From assembly GCF_001570425.1 (NCBI RefSeq), contig NZ_BCSX01000039.1, positions 272,731-336,730 on the forward strand: 64,000 bases of DNA. Reading direction: 5' to 3'. Each line of letters begins with the position of its first letter. Position 1 is the stretch's first letter. Below the pieces are notes generated by a model. It did not search any database. It saw only the letters and a program-made list of their open reading frames with translations, and was not told the DNA's origin. Shown here piece by piece: positions 36,979 to 45,277 of the stretch. The translations under genes and the position numbers were made by a program. The DNA is from Mycolicibacterium brisbanense. GTDB lineage: Bacteria; Actinomycetota; Actinomycetes; Mycobacteriales; Mycobacteriaceae.

Positions 36979-38034
36979 GTGCAGCAACCGACCACAAACC
37001 CGGTCCGGGGCGTCGCATGCCTCGGTGAGCCGCTGGTGCTGACATCTGATGCGGATCCGCACCTGGCCGGTGCTCAAGCCGGACTGCACCTGGCCGGTGC
37101 TCAAGCCGGACTGCACCTGGCCGGTGCGGAAGCCAACGTGGCGGCCGGCCTCGTCGCCTGGGGCCTCCCAGCCGCCTTCGTCGGCCGCCTCGGCGACGAT
37201 GATTTCGGCGCCTTGATCCGATCCGAGCTGATCGCCCGCGGGGTCGACGTGTCCGCGGTCGAGATCGACCCGACCCGGCCCACCGGGCACTACTCCAAGG
37301 TCACCGCGCCCGACGAGACCGGCGAGCCGCAAACAGTCAGCCGGTACACCAGATCCGGTTCGGCGGCCTCGGCGATGACACCGGCGTTCCTCGATTCGCC
37401 TGCCTTGGCGGCGGCCTTCGCGCACGCGTCGGTGGTGCACTGCAGCGGCATCACGGCGGCGCTGTCCGACACCTGCCTGGCGATGATGCGCCGGCTGCTG
37501 ACCGACCGTCCCGGCATCACCGGACGGATGAGTTTCGACGTGAACTGGCGCGAACAGCTCTGGCCCGACGGTGATCCCGCGAAGGTGGTCGACCTGGCCA
37601 ACCGTGCCGACCTGGTCCTGGTCGGCGCGGACGAGGCGCTGCGGGTGATGGGCACCGCCGACCCGGCAGAATTGCGTCGCATCCTGCCTGCACCGGCCAC
37701 CCTGGTCATCAAGGACGGTGCCCGCCGGGCCATCGCCGTCGACCGCGCGGGCGCGACGATCATCGTGCCCGCGTTGAACGTCGAGGTGGTCGAACCGGTC
37801 GGGGCCGGCGACGCGTTCGCCGCCGGGTTCCTCGCCGGAGTTGTGCGCGGCGAGGATACGGCCACCTGCCTGCGTCGCGGCCACCTCGGTGCGGCGGTCA
37901 CGTTGACCGTGGTCGCGGACTCGGCCCCGCCGCCGCCGGACGACCTGGCCCGGCAGCTGCTTACCTGCTCAGAACAGCAATGGGCGGCCACGACTGTCAC
38001 CGCGTCGGGCATTTCCATGCAAGACGGGGTGTGA
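36979..38034 (+). CDS. PfkB-family sugar kinase (2-keto-3-deoxygluconate kinase-like)
   Basis: A 351-residue ribokinase-fold kinase. The catalytic base motif EPVGAGDAFAAGF (Asp278) and the N-terminal substrate motif HLAGAEANVAAGL are present, as are GRLGDDDFGALI and the ATP-side VIKDGARRAI. KDG kinases of this family phosphorylate 2-keto-3-deoxygluconate to KDPG, which fits the aldolase encoded across the divergent promoter. Odd feature: the substrate motif is preceded by two extra in-frame copies of HLAGAQAGL (residues 28-45) from a 27-bp tandem duplication. The GTG start is 45 nt after the TAACAT -10 box. The next gene (IclR) begins 4 nt after the stop. Confidence 0.87.
   Translation: MQQPTTNPVRGVACLGEPLVLTSDADPHLAGAQAGLHLAGAQAGLHLAGAEANVAAGLVAWGLPAAFVGRLGDDDFGALIRSELIARGVDVSAVEIDPTRPTGHYSKVTAPDETGEPQTVSRYTRSGSAASAMTPAFLDSPALAAAFAHASVVHCSGITAALSDTCLAMMRRLLTDRPGITGRMSFDVNWREQLWPDGDPAKVVDLANRADLVLVGADEALRVMGTADPAELRRILPAPATLVIKDGARRAIAVDRAGATIIVPALNVEVVEPVGAGDAFAAGFLAGVVRGEDTATCLRRGHLGAAVTLTVVADSAPPPPDDLARQLLTCSEQQWAATTVTASGISMQDGV
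37060..37128 (+). repeat. 27-bp tandem repeat inside the sugar kinase gene
   Basis: Two exact 27-bp units (37060-37086 and 37087-37113) are followed by a third copy identical for its first 15 nt (37114-37128). Each unit keeps the frame and encodes HLAGAQAGL, a duplicated version of the native substrate-binding motif HLAGAEANV. Confidence 0.95.
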
Positions 38035-38038
38035 TCAC

Positions 38039-38788
38039 GTGAGCCAGAGCCTCGCCCGCGCACTGCATTTGCTGATCCACCTCGGCAATGGTCCGGCCAC
38101 CCTGGACGAACTCGCCGCAGCCACCGACGTACACAAAACCACCGTGCTGCGCCTGCTGCGTACCCTGGCCGACGAGCGATTCGCCTTCCGCGATCACGAC
38201 AACCGCTACCACCTCGGGTCACGGATCTTCGAGCTCGCCGAATACGGCGCCGACCAGCGCGAGATCCGGCAGATCGCCTCGCGCCACCTCGTGGATTTCA
38301 ACCGCACCTACGGTCGCACCACGCACGTCGCCGCCATGGAAGGCGACAGCGTCGTCTACATCGACAAACTCGAATCGCACGACCTCATCAGGATGTACTC
38401 ACGAATCGGCTTGAGCGCCAACCTGAATTCCACCGCCGTGGCCAAGGTGATCCTCGCCGACCTACCGGATGCCGAGCTGCGGCAGATCGTGGCGGGCATG
38501 GACTTCACCAAGCGCGCCGCCAACACCATCACCACCCCCGAGGAGTACCTGCGCGAGATCGAATCCGTCCGGGCCCAAGGCTGGGCGCAGGATCGCGAGG
38601 AGAACGAGCCGTCGATCAACTGCATCGGGGTGCCGGTGCGCGGCGCGTCCGGCAAGGTCGTTGCCGCGGTGTCGGTGTCGGTACCGGAGGTGGTGTTGCC
38701 CTTCGACCAATTGCTCGAGCTGCTCGAGCCCCTGCAGGCGGTATGCCAACGGATCTCCGCCGACTGCGGCTATCGGCCGCGCTCATGA
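38039..38788 (+). CDS. IclR family transcriptional regulator
   Basis: A 249-residue IclR-type regulator. The N-terminal winged helix-turn-helix is LDELAAATDVHKTTVLRLLRTL, followed by the ligand-binding GAF-like domain with GRTTHVAAMEGDSVVYIDK, SRIGLSANLNSTAVAK and the C-terminal GVPVRGASGKVVAAVSVS segment conserved in the family. IclR proteins usually control an adjacent catabolic operon in response to its substrate or intermediate. It sits between the sugar kinase and RidA genes and probably binds the palindromes at 36884-36910. GTG start, 4 nt after the kinase stop. Confidence 0.93.
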   Translation: MSQSLARALHLLIHLGNGPATLDELAAATDVHKTTVLRLLRTLADERFAFRDHDNRYHLGSRIFELAEYGADQREIRQIASRHLVDFNRTYGRTTHVAAMEGDSVVYIDKLESHDLIRMYSRIGLSANLNSTAVAKVILADLPDAELRQIVAGMDFTKRAANTITTPEEYLREIESVRAQGWAQDREENEPSINCIGVPVRGASGKVVAAVSVSVPEVVLPFDQLLELLEPLQAVCQRISADCGYRPRS

Positions 38789-38827
38789 GCCCATCACCGG
38801 GAAGCACGAAAAACGAGAGGTAGCACC

Positions 38828-39232
38828 ATGTCTGACTCACAGGTCATCCGCACCGACGCCGCTCCGGCGCCTGCGCACACCTTCAGCCAGGGCATCCGCA
38901 AGGGCGGGCTGTTGCAGGTCTCCGGCCAGGGCCCGATGGATCCGGCGACCAACACCTACATCGGCGAGGGCGATGTCAAAGCGCAGACCCGCCGCACCCT
39001 GGAGAACGTCAAGGCCATCCTGGCCGCGGGCGGCGCAGGCGTCGACGACGTCCTGATGTTCCGGGTCTACCTCACCAAGCGCGAAGACTTCGCCGCCATG
39101 AACGAGGTATACGGCGAATTCATCGCCGAGAACGTCAAGTCCGACCAGCTGCCGTGCCGGACAACGGTATTCGTCGATCTGCCGCACGAAGTGATGCTGG
39201 TCGAGATCGACGCGCTGGCTGCCGTCGGCTGA
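38828..39232 (+). CDS. RidA family enamine/imine deaminase
   Basis: A 134-residue RidA (YjgF/YER057c/UK114) protein. RidA hydrolyses reactive 2-aminoacrylate-type enamines released by PLP dehydratases to the keto acid and ammonia. Family features are FSQGIRKGGLLQVSGQGPMDP near residue 20, RRTLENVKAILAAGGAGVDDV, and the active-site arginine in LPCRTTVFVDLPHEVMLVEIDA. The AGAGG ribosome site lies before the ATG. It ends the plus-strand catabolic operon and would assist the PLP ammonia-lyase encoded across the promoter. Confidence 0.93.
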   Translation: MSDSQVIRTDAAPAPAHTFSQGIRKGGLLQVSGQGPMDPATNTYIGEGDVKAQTRRTLENVKAILAAGGAGVDDVLMFRVYLTKREDFAAMNEVYGEFIAENVKSDQLPCRTTVFVDLPHEVMLVEIDALAAVG

Positions 39233-39236
39233 TCCG

Positions 39237-40271
39237 CTAGGCGGCGCTGGTTCGGCGCTGGGCCGGCTTCCTTGCCGGCCGCAGCACCGACAGTGAGAAC
39301 GTCGTGTGCACCAGCGAACCTGCCCGGTCCAACAGCGTCCTGCGCTGCGGCAGATAGTGCATCGGCATACCGCGGCGATCGCGCGGCGGTGCCATGAAGC
39401 TCGGCGCCTCGACCAGGGGAGCATCGGCCGGGATCTTGCCCGACGCGCGCCGGTAGGCCGAGAGCGCGCGCGGATGCAGCCGGATTTCGTCGGGCACGGC
39501 CACGAAGGCCAGTTCGACGAGCTTGCCGAAGATCCGCAGCAGCACCTCGTCACCGGGAGTCCACCGCATCCCGGCCTTCTCCCGCAACGCCGGGTCGAAC
39601 AGGCCGGCGGCGATCCACCGCTGCGCACCGACCAATGGTCGGAACAGTTGATCCCAGACCGGGGTCGGCATCAGGACGAACCAGGGTTTGGGAATCCGGA
39701 TGTTGAAGATGTCGAGCGTGGCCCGGTTGATCTCGAGCTCGTCTCGGCACTTGGCGTCCCAGTACTCCTGGAAGTCCTCCCAGGTCTCGGGGACCGGCCG
39801 CATGCTCATGCCGTACATGCGGTACCACTGCACGTGCTCGTCGAACAGCTGACGTTTCTCGGCCTCGGTGAGCCCGCCGCAGAAGTACTCGGCGGTCTTG
39901 AGGATCAGCATGAAGAACGTGGCGTGCGCCCAGTAGAAGGTCTCCGGGTTCAGCGCGTGATAGCGCCTGCCCTCGGCGTCGACGCCTTTGATCGTGGTGT
40001 GGAAGGCCTTGATCTGCGCGCCGGTCTGGGCGGCCCGCTCGCCGTCGTAGACCACGCCCATGATCGGGTACACCGACCGCGCCACCCGCTGCAACGGTTC
40101 GCGCAGCAAAATCGAATGCTCCTCGACGCCGGCGCCCAGCTCGGGGTACATGTTCTGGATGGCGCCGATCCACACGCCGAGCATCCCGGTGCGCAGGTCG
40201 CCGAAGTATTTCCACGTCAGCGAGTCCGGGCCCAGTGGGTCCGACTCGGGGTTGGCTGCTCTCGCGGTCAT
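39237..40271 (-). CDS. MpaB-type oxygenase family protein (DUF2236, Rv1645c-like)
   Basis: A 344-residue protein of the ER-bound oxygenase mpaB/rubber oxygenase (DUF2236) group, many members of which bind b-type heme. Visible are WKYFGDLRTGMLGVWIGAIQNMYPELGAGVEEHS, outlined only, and the motif ALNPETFYWAHATFF with the family histidine. QWYRMYGMSMRPVPETWEDFQEYWD is also characteristic. There is no signal peptide. It occupies the place of M. tuberculosis Rv1645c. The substrate is unknown; lipids or terpenoid chains are handled by relatives. The ATG follows an AGGACACG ribosome site. It converges on RidA across 4 nt. Confidence 0.85.
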   Translation of the reverse strand: MTARAANPESDPLGPDSLTWKYFGDLRTGMLGVWIGAIQNMYPELGAGVEEHSILLREPLQRVARSVYPIMGVVYDGERAAQTGAQIKAFHTTIKGVDAEGRRYHALNPETFYWAHATFFMLILKTAEYFCGGLTEAEKRQLFDEHVQWYRMYGMSMRPVPETWEDFQEYWDAKCRDELEINRATLDIFNIRIPKPWFVLMPTPVWDQLFRPLVGAQRWIAAGLFDPALREKAGMRWTPGDEVLLRIFGKLVELAFVAVPDEIRLHPRALSAYRRASGKIPADAPLVEAPSFMAPPRDRRGMPMHYLPQRRTLLDRAGSLVHTTFSLSVLRPARKPAQRRTSAA

Positions 40272-40503
40272 CGTGTCCTCGTTGACTGGTCAATGACTCA
40301 GGCCGTGCGGTCTGCCACCCACGATAGTGATGACAACATGCGTTGTCTACGAACGCGCGGCGCGTCGCCGCGCACTGTTACGCGGTGGAAATCGGCTTGC
40401 CGCACGGGTGTGACCAGCGCAGTCACCGGCGCAGGCGGGAGTGTGAGCAAGCCTGCGCGCGGCGTGATTGCCGGTCCGCGGAAGCGCCACATACTCTTGC
40501 GCT
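40272..40503. promoter_or_regulatory. Divergent control region between the MpaB-type and cyclase genes
   Basis: This region holds two palindromes, TTGACTGGTCAA (40282-40293) and GACAACATGCGTTGTC (40332-40347, 6-bp arms). There is also a TACTCT -10 box (40492-40497) ending 6 nt before the cyclase GTG. The second palindrome has the form of a TetR-family operator. No open frame here looks like a gene. Confidence 0.45.
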
Positions 40504-41418
40504 GTGGATGGCGAATCGTTCGATGAACGATCCGGCCGCAACGGGGAAATCGATCAGCTGCCGGGTCGGTCCGGACCGGCTCAGGATCTGTCCGGCCCTC
40601 TGGGCTGGCTGCAACGGACCAATCACAATCCGGCGCTGATCGGGTTGGTCCGCAGGGTCCGCCGGGCACTGCCGGGAGACCCCGACTTCGGGGACCCGCT
40701 TTCGGCGGCGGGCGAAGGCGGCCCACGTGCCGCGGCGCGGGTGGCCGACCGGTTCCTGGACCGCGATGCGGCCTCGCGCGAGGTGAGCCTGGGCGCCCTG
40801 CAGGTATGGCAGGCGCTGACCGAACGGGTGTCGGGCACCCCGGCGAACCCGGAGGTGACGCTGGTCTTCACCGACCTCGTCGGCTTCTCGTCGTGGTCGC
40901 TGCGCGCCGGCGACGACGCGACGTTGCGGCTCTTGCGCCGGGTGGCCCAGGTGGTGGAACCGCCGTTGCTGGAAGCCGGCGGCCACATCGTCAAACGCAT
41001 GGGCGACGGCATGATGGCGGTGTTCTCCGACCCGATCGTCGCGCTGAGAGCCGTGATCACCGCGCTCGAAGCGGTGAATTCCGTTGAGGTGGAAGGCTAT
41101 ACACCGCGTATGCGGGTCGGCATGCACACCGGGCGGCCGCAACGCATCGGATCGGACTGGCTCGGCGTGGACGTCAACGTCACAGCCCGGGTCATGGAAC
41201 GGGCCACCAAAGGTGGTCTGATGCTGTCGAACACCACGCTCGACCTGATTCCGGCCGACGAGTTGAGTGCCCAGGGACTGACCGTCAAACGGCAACGGTG
41301 GCAGGTCTTTTCGCCTCGACCGGACGGGGTGCCCGACGACCTCGTCATTTACCGGGTGCGGCTGCCCCGGCAGACGCTCGTCGATGAACCCGACGACCAG
41401 GGCGTGCCCGGCGGGTGA
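40504..41418 (+). CDS. Class III adenylate cyclase (Rv1647-like)
   Basis: A 304-residue soluble nucleotide cyclase making cAMP from ATP. The catalytic domain (about residues 115-300) has the first metal aspartate in LVFTDLVGFS (Asp124), substrate lysine in HIVKRMGDGM (Lys164) and second metal aspartate in the same motif (Asp168). The RVGMHTG strand and the transition-state Asn/Arg pair in DVNVTARVMERA complete it. The N-terminal helical part is a regulatory domain of unknown ligand. It matches Rv1647 in size and position upstream of pheS. GTG 40504 is chosen because TACTCT lies 6 nt upstream, giving a leaderless mRNA. Confidence 0.92.
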   Translation: MDGESFDERSGRNGEIDQLPGRSGPAQDLSGPLGWLQRTNHNPALIGLVRRVRRALPGDPDFGDPLSAAGEGGPRAAARVADRFLDRDAASREVSLGALQVWQALTERVSGTPANPEVTLVFTDLVGFSSWSLRAGDDATLRLLRRVAQVVEPPLLEAGGHIVKRMGDGMMAVFSDPIVALRAVITALEAVNSVEVEGYTPRMRVGMHTGRPQRIGSDWLGVDVNVTARVMERATKGGLMLSNTTLDLIPADELSAQGLTVKRQRWQVFSPRPDGVPDDLVIYRVRLPRQTLVDEPDDQGVPGG

Positions 41419-41577
41419 CACGCGGCTGAGGTCGACCTCCTCGCGGAGCGCGCCCGGGTGGATTTCCGCCGGAATTCCTTGTCGACGAGAGTGACGTGGC
41501 GCACGGTGCCGGACCGTCAGCCCAGCCGGCGGGGTAGCCCGCGGGAAACGCGTTCGAGGGGCGGCGAGGCCATCGCC

Positions 41578-41589
41578 TATGATCGCCGG
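41578..41589 (+). promoter_or_regulatory. -10 box of leaderless pheST promoter
   Basis: TATGAT (41578-41583) is followed by 6 nt and the GTG of pheS. The 171-nt gap upstream shows no T-box or leader peptide that I can support. Confidence 0.55.
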
Positions 41590-42633
41590 GTGGCTCAGCA
41601 GCCCAGTGATCTCTCCGAAGAAGCCCTGACCAAAGCCGTCAGCGCGGCCCGGCATGCCTTCGAGCTGTCCGGTGACCTCGACGCGCTCGCCCGCGCCAAG
41701 ACCGAGCACCTGGGGGACCGGGCGCCGATCGCACTGGCCCGGCAGGCGTTGGCGACACTGCCCAAGGAAGACCGCGCCGACGCCGGCAAACGCGTCAACG
41801 TTGCTCGCGGCGACGCGCAGCGCGCCTACGACGAGCGGTTGGCGGTGTTGCGCGCCGAGCGCGACGCAGCGGTCTTGGTGGCCGAACGGATCGACGTGAC
41901 CCTGCCGTCGACGCGTCAGCCCGTCGGCGCGCGTCACCCGATCACCATCCTCGCCGAGAACGTCGCCGACACGTTCGTCGCCATGGGTTGGGAGTTGGCA
42001 GAGGGGCCCGAGGTCGAGACCGAACAGTTCAACTTCGACGCGCTGAACTTCCCGCCGGACCATCCCGCCCGCAGCGAGCAGGACACCTTCCAGATCGCGC
42101 CTGACGACTCCCGTCAGGTGCTGCGTACCCACACCTCACCCGTGCAGATCCGGGCCCTGCTGGAACGCGAACTGCCGGTCTACATCGTCTCGATCGGGCG
42201 CACCTTCCGCACCGACGAACTGGATTCCACCCACACCCCGGTGTTCCATCAGGTGGAGGGCCTCGCGGTCGACAAGGGGCTGACCATGGCCCACCTGCGG
42301 GGCACCCTCGACGCGTTCGCGCGGGCCCAGTTCGGTCCGCAGGGCCGCACCCGGTTCCGGCCGCACTTCTTCCCGTTCACCGAGCCGTCGGCCGAGGTGG
42401 ATATCTGGTTCCCCGACAAGAAGGGCGGACCCGGCTGGGTGGAGTGGGGTGGTTGCGGCATGGTCAACCCGAATGTGTTGCGCGCCTGCGGTATCGACCC
42501 CGACGAATATTCGGGCTTTGCCTTCGGAATGGGATTGGAGCGAACCCTGCAGTTCCGCAACGGGATTCCGGATATGCGTGACATGGTCGAGGGCGACGTC
42601 CGCTTCTCGCTGCCGTTCGGGGTGGGCGCCTGA
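41590..42633 (+). CDS. pheS: Phenylalanyl-tRNA synthetase alpha subunit
   Basis: The alpha chain of the alpha2beta2 class II PheRS, 347 residues, carrying the active site that charges tRNA-Phe. The N-terminal coiled coil that binds tRNA covers about residues 1-90. The catalytic core has HPITILAENVADTFVAMGWELAEGPE in outline, LLRTHTSPVQ-type motif LRTHTSPVQIR, FRTDELDSTHTPVFHQ and the motif 3 segment GMGLERTLQFRNGIPDMRDM. GTG 41590 is chosen because of the TATGAT box 6 nt upstream; a longer frame has no support. The stop overlaps the pheT ATG by one base (TGATG). Confidence 0.97.
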   Translation: MAQQPSDLSEEALTKAVSAARHAFELSGDLDALARAKTEHLGDRAPIALARQALATLPKEDRADAGKRVNVARGDAQRAYDERLAVLRAERDAAVLVAERIDVTLPSTRQPVGARHPITILAENVADTFVAMGWELAEGPEVETEQFNFDALNFPPDHPARSEQDTFQIAPDDSRQVLRTHTSPVQIRALLERELPVYIVSIGRTFRTDELDSTHTPVFHQVEGLAVDKGLTMAHLRGTLDAFARAQFGPQGRTRFRPHFFPFTEPSAEVDIWFPDKKGGPGWVEWGGCGMVNPNVLRACGIDPDEYSGFAFGMGLERTLQFRNGIPDMRDMVEGDVRFSLPFGVGA

Positions 42634-45113
42634 TGCGTGTTCCCTATAGCTGGTTGCGGGAGACGGTGCGCGCAGGCGCGCCCGGCTGGGACGTGTCGGC
42701 CGACGAACTCGAGCAGACGTTCATCCGCATCGGCCACGAGGTCGAGGAGATCATCCCGACCGGGCCGGTGAGCGGTCCGCTGACCGTCGGACGCGTCGCC
42801 TCCATCGAGGAACTCACCGAGTTCAAAAAGCCCATCCGCGCCTGCACGGTCGATGTGGGTGAGCCTGAGCCGCGGGACATCATCTGTGGTGCAAGGAATT
42901 TCGCGGTCGGCGATCTGGTGGTCGTCGCACTGCCCGGCACCACGCTGCCCGGCGACTTCACCATTGCCAAGCGCAAGACCTACGGGCGCACGTCGGACGG
43001 CATGATCTGCTCGGCGGCCGAGCTGAACCTCGGCACCGACCACAACGGCATCATCGTGCTGCCGCCCGGCACCGCCGAGCCGGGCACCCCGGCGGCAGAG
43101 CTGCTCGGCCTCGATGACGTGGTGTTCCACCTCGCGATCACGCCGGACCGTGGCTACTGCCTGTCGGTGCGCGGCCTGGCCCGGGAGATCGCCTGCGCCT
43201 ACGACCTGGACTACGTCGACCCGGCTGATGTGCCGCCGCTGCCCGCCGAGGGTGAGGCGTGGCCCCTGACCGTGCAGCCGGGCACCGGCGTGCAGCGGTT
43301 CGGGCTCCGGCCGGTCACCGGTATCGACCCGGCCGCGGTGTCGCCGTGGTGGCTGCAGCGTCGCCTGCTGCTCAGCGGCATCCGGGCCATCTCTCCGGCC
43401 GTCGACGTCACCAACTACGTCATGCTCGAGCTCGGCCATCCGATGCATGCCCATGATCGCAGCCTGATCACCGGAGGGTTCGACGTCCGGTTCGCCCGCG
43501 ACGGCGAGAAGGTCGTCACTCTCGACGACGTCGAGCGCACGCTGAACTCGGCCGACGTGCTCATCGTCGACGACGTCGCCACCGCTGCCATCGGCGGCGT
43601 GATGGGGGCGGGCACCACCGAGGTCCGCGACTCCACCACCGACGTACTGCTCGAGGCCGCGGTGTGGGACCCGGCCGCGGTGTCGCGCACCCAGCGGCGC
43701 CTGCACCTGGCCAGTGAGGCCGGACGGCGCTACGAACGGTCCGTCGACCCGGCGATTTCGGTTGCGGCGCTGGACCGCTGCGCGACCCTGCTGGCCGAGA
43801 TCGCCGGCGGGACCATCGAGCCGACCCTGACCGACTGGCGCGAGGACGGCCGCACCGACTGGTCGCATCCTCCCATCGAGATCCCCGCGGATCTGCCCGA
43901 TCGCACCGCCGGGGTCGACTACGCCGCGGGCACGACGGCTCGCCGGCTGACCCAGGTCGGCGCCGCGGTGACCGGCGGCGATCAGCTGACTGTCGTTCCG
44001 CCCAGTTGGCGGCCCGATCTGCGCCAGCGCGCCGACCTGGTCGAGGAGGTGCTGCGCCTCGAGGGGCTCGAACGGATTCCGTCGGTGCTGCCGGCGGCAC
44101 CCGCCGGGCGTGGGCTCACCGCGGCGCAGAAGCGTCGCCGCGCGATCGGAAAGTCGTTGGCGCTGGCCGGCTTCGTCGAGATCCTGCCGACGCCGTTCCT
44201 GCCCGCCGGGGTGTTCGACACCTGGGGTCTGGCCGACGACGATCCCCGCCGCAACACCACCAAGGTGCTCAACCCGCTGGAGGCCGACCGACCCCAGCTG
44301 GCCACCACGTTGCTGCCCGGCTTGCTGGAAGCATTGGGGCGCAATGTATCCCGTGGGGCACCCGATGTGGCGCTGTTCGCCATCGCGCAGGTGGTGGAAC
44401 CGACCGAACAGACCCGCGCCGTCGAGCGCATCCCCACCGACCGCAGGCCCACCGACGACGAGATCGCCGGGCTCGACGCGTCGTTGCCCCACCAGCCGCA
44501 GCACGTCGCCGCGGTGTTGACCGGCCTGCGGGAGCCTGCCGGGCCGTGGGGCCCGGGCCGCCCGGTCGAGGCGGCCGACGCCTTCGAAGCGGTCCGCGTG
44601 ATCGGCCGGGCCGCGGGCGTGGAGTTCACCCTGCGCGCGGCCCAGGAGCTGCCGTGGCATCCCGGCCGCTGCGCCGAGGTGGTTGTCGGCGACACCGTCG
44701 TCGGCCACGCCGGTCAATTGCATCCGGCGGTCGTCGAGCGCAGCGGGTTGCCCAAGGGCACCTGCGCCGTTGAGTTGGACCTCGACGCCGTCCCCATCGT
44801 CGAGACGCTCCCCGCGCCGAGAGTGTCGCCGTTCCCGGCGGTGTTCCAGGACATCAGCGTGATCGTCGGTGACGAGACCGCCGCGGCGAGCGTGGTGGCC
44901 GCTGTGCGTGACGGGGCCGGTGAGCTGCTCGAAGACGTCAGACTGTTCGACGTGTACACGGGGCCGCAGATCGGGGAGGGCCGCAAGTCGCTCACTCTCG
45001 CCCTGCGTTTCCGGGCCGCCGATCGCACGCTGACCGAAGACGAGGCCAGCGCCGCGCGTGACGCCGCCGTCGCCGCCGCGGCCGAGCAGGTCGGCGCGGT
45101 CCTGCGCGGCTGA
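42633..45113 (+). CDS. pheT: Phenylalanyl-tRNA synthetase beta subunit
   Basis: The beta chain of PheRS, 826 residues, with editing of Tyr-tRNA-Phe and tRNA binding. Domains in order: N-terminal B1 (MRVPYSWLRETV), tRNA-binding OB domain (about 45-150, with GARNFAVGDLVVVALPGTTLPG), B3/B4 editing domain (DVTNYVMLELGHPMHAHD), B5, the degenerate synthetase-like core (SWRPDLRQRADLVEEVLRLEG, outlined), and the C-terminal anticodon-binding domain (FPAVFQDISVIVGDET, KSLTLALRFRAADRTLTEDE). Its length is normal. Translationally coupled to pheS through TGATG. Confidence 0.97.
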   Translation: MRVPYSWLRETVRAGAPGWDVSADELEQTFIRIGHEVEEIIPTGPVSGPLTVGRVASIEELTEFKKPIRACTVDVGEPEPRDIICGARNFAVGDLVVVALPGTTLPGDFTIAKRKTYGRTSDGMICSAAELNLGTDHNGIIVLPPGTAEPGTPAAELLGLDDVVFHLAITPDRGYCLSVRGLAREIACAYDLDYVDPADVPPLPAEGEAWPLTVQPGTGVQRFGLRPVTGIDPAAVSPWWLQRRLLLSGIRAISPAVDVTNYVMLELGHPMHAHDRSLITGGFDVRFARDGEKVVTLDDVERTLNSADVLIVDDVATAAIGGVMGAGTTEVRDSTTDVLLEAAVWDPAAVSRTQRRLHLASEAGRRYERSVDPAISVAALDRCATLLAEIAGGTIEPTLTDWREDGRTDWSHPPIEIPADLPDRTAGVDYAAGTTARRLTQVGAAVTGGDQLTVVPPSWRPDLRQRADLVEEVLRLEGLERIPSVLPAAPAGRGLTAAQKRRRAIGKSLALAGFVEILPTPFLPAGVFDTWGLADDDPRRNTTKVLNPLEADRPQLATTLLPGLLEALGRNVSRGAPDVALFAIAQVVEPTEQTRAVERIPTDRRPTDDEIAGLDASLPHQPQHVAAVLTGLREPAGPWGPGRPVEAADAFEAVRVIGRAAGVEFTLRAAQELPWHPGRCAEVVVGDTVVGHAGQLHPAVVERSGLPKGTCAVELDLDAVPIVETLPAPRVSPFPAVFQDISVIVGDETAAASVVAAVRDGAGELLEDVRLFDVYTGPQIGEGRKSLTLALRFRAADRTLTEDEASAARDAAVAAAAEQVGAVLRG

Positions 45114-45132
45114 CTTTTCTCGGCCTTTCTCG

Positions 45133-45259
45133 GCGAGCGTGCGTGTCTGCCGACGACACGCCGTGGAAAATGCCCATTGCGCGCACGCGCGAACCGCCGT
45201 CAACGTGCACATAACGTCGGTGCGCGTCGGCGTGTCGGGGCGCAGACCCGCACGCTCGC
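45133..45259. repeat. Interspersed inverted-repeat element, copy 1 (upstream of argC)
   Basis: The left arm GCGAGCGTGCGTGTCTGC (45133-45150) and right arm 45242-45259 are inverted repeats matching at 17 of 18 positions. Nested inside are CGACACGCCG and its reverse complement CGGCGTGTCG near 45228-45237, so most of the 127 bp can fold into one long hairpin. The same left arm recurs exactly at 52269. Probably a palindromic intergenic repeat family. Confidence 0.8.
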
Positions 45260-45277
45260 GCGGTTGGAGTAATGAGT

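Noticed and set aside
37001..37140. The kinase repeat as a sign of a frameshifted pseudogene
   Set aside because: The unit is 27 bp, keeps the frame, and all catalytic motifs downstream are intact.
41419..41589. T-box riboswitch or leader peptide upstream of pheS
   Set aside because: No T-box sequence, Phe-rich short peptide or terminator pair was found, and a leaderless promoter sits directly at the start codon.
42249..45212. Open frame of 987 codons opposite pheS/pheT
   Set aside because: Antisense shadow of pheST; composition biased and no recognisable motif.
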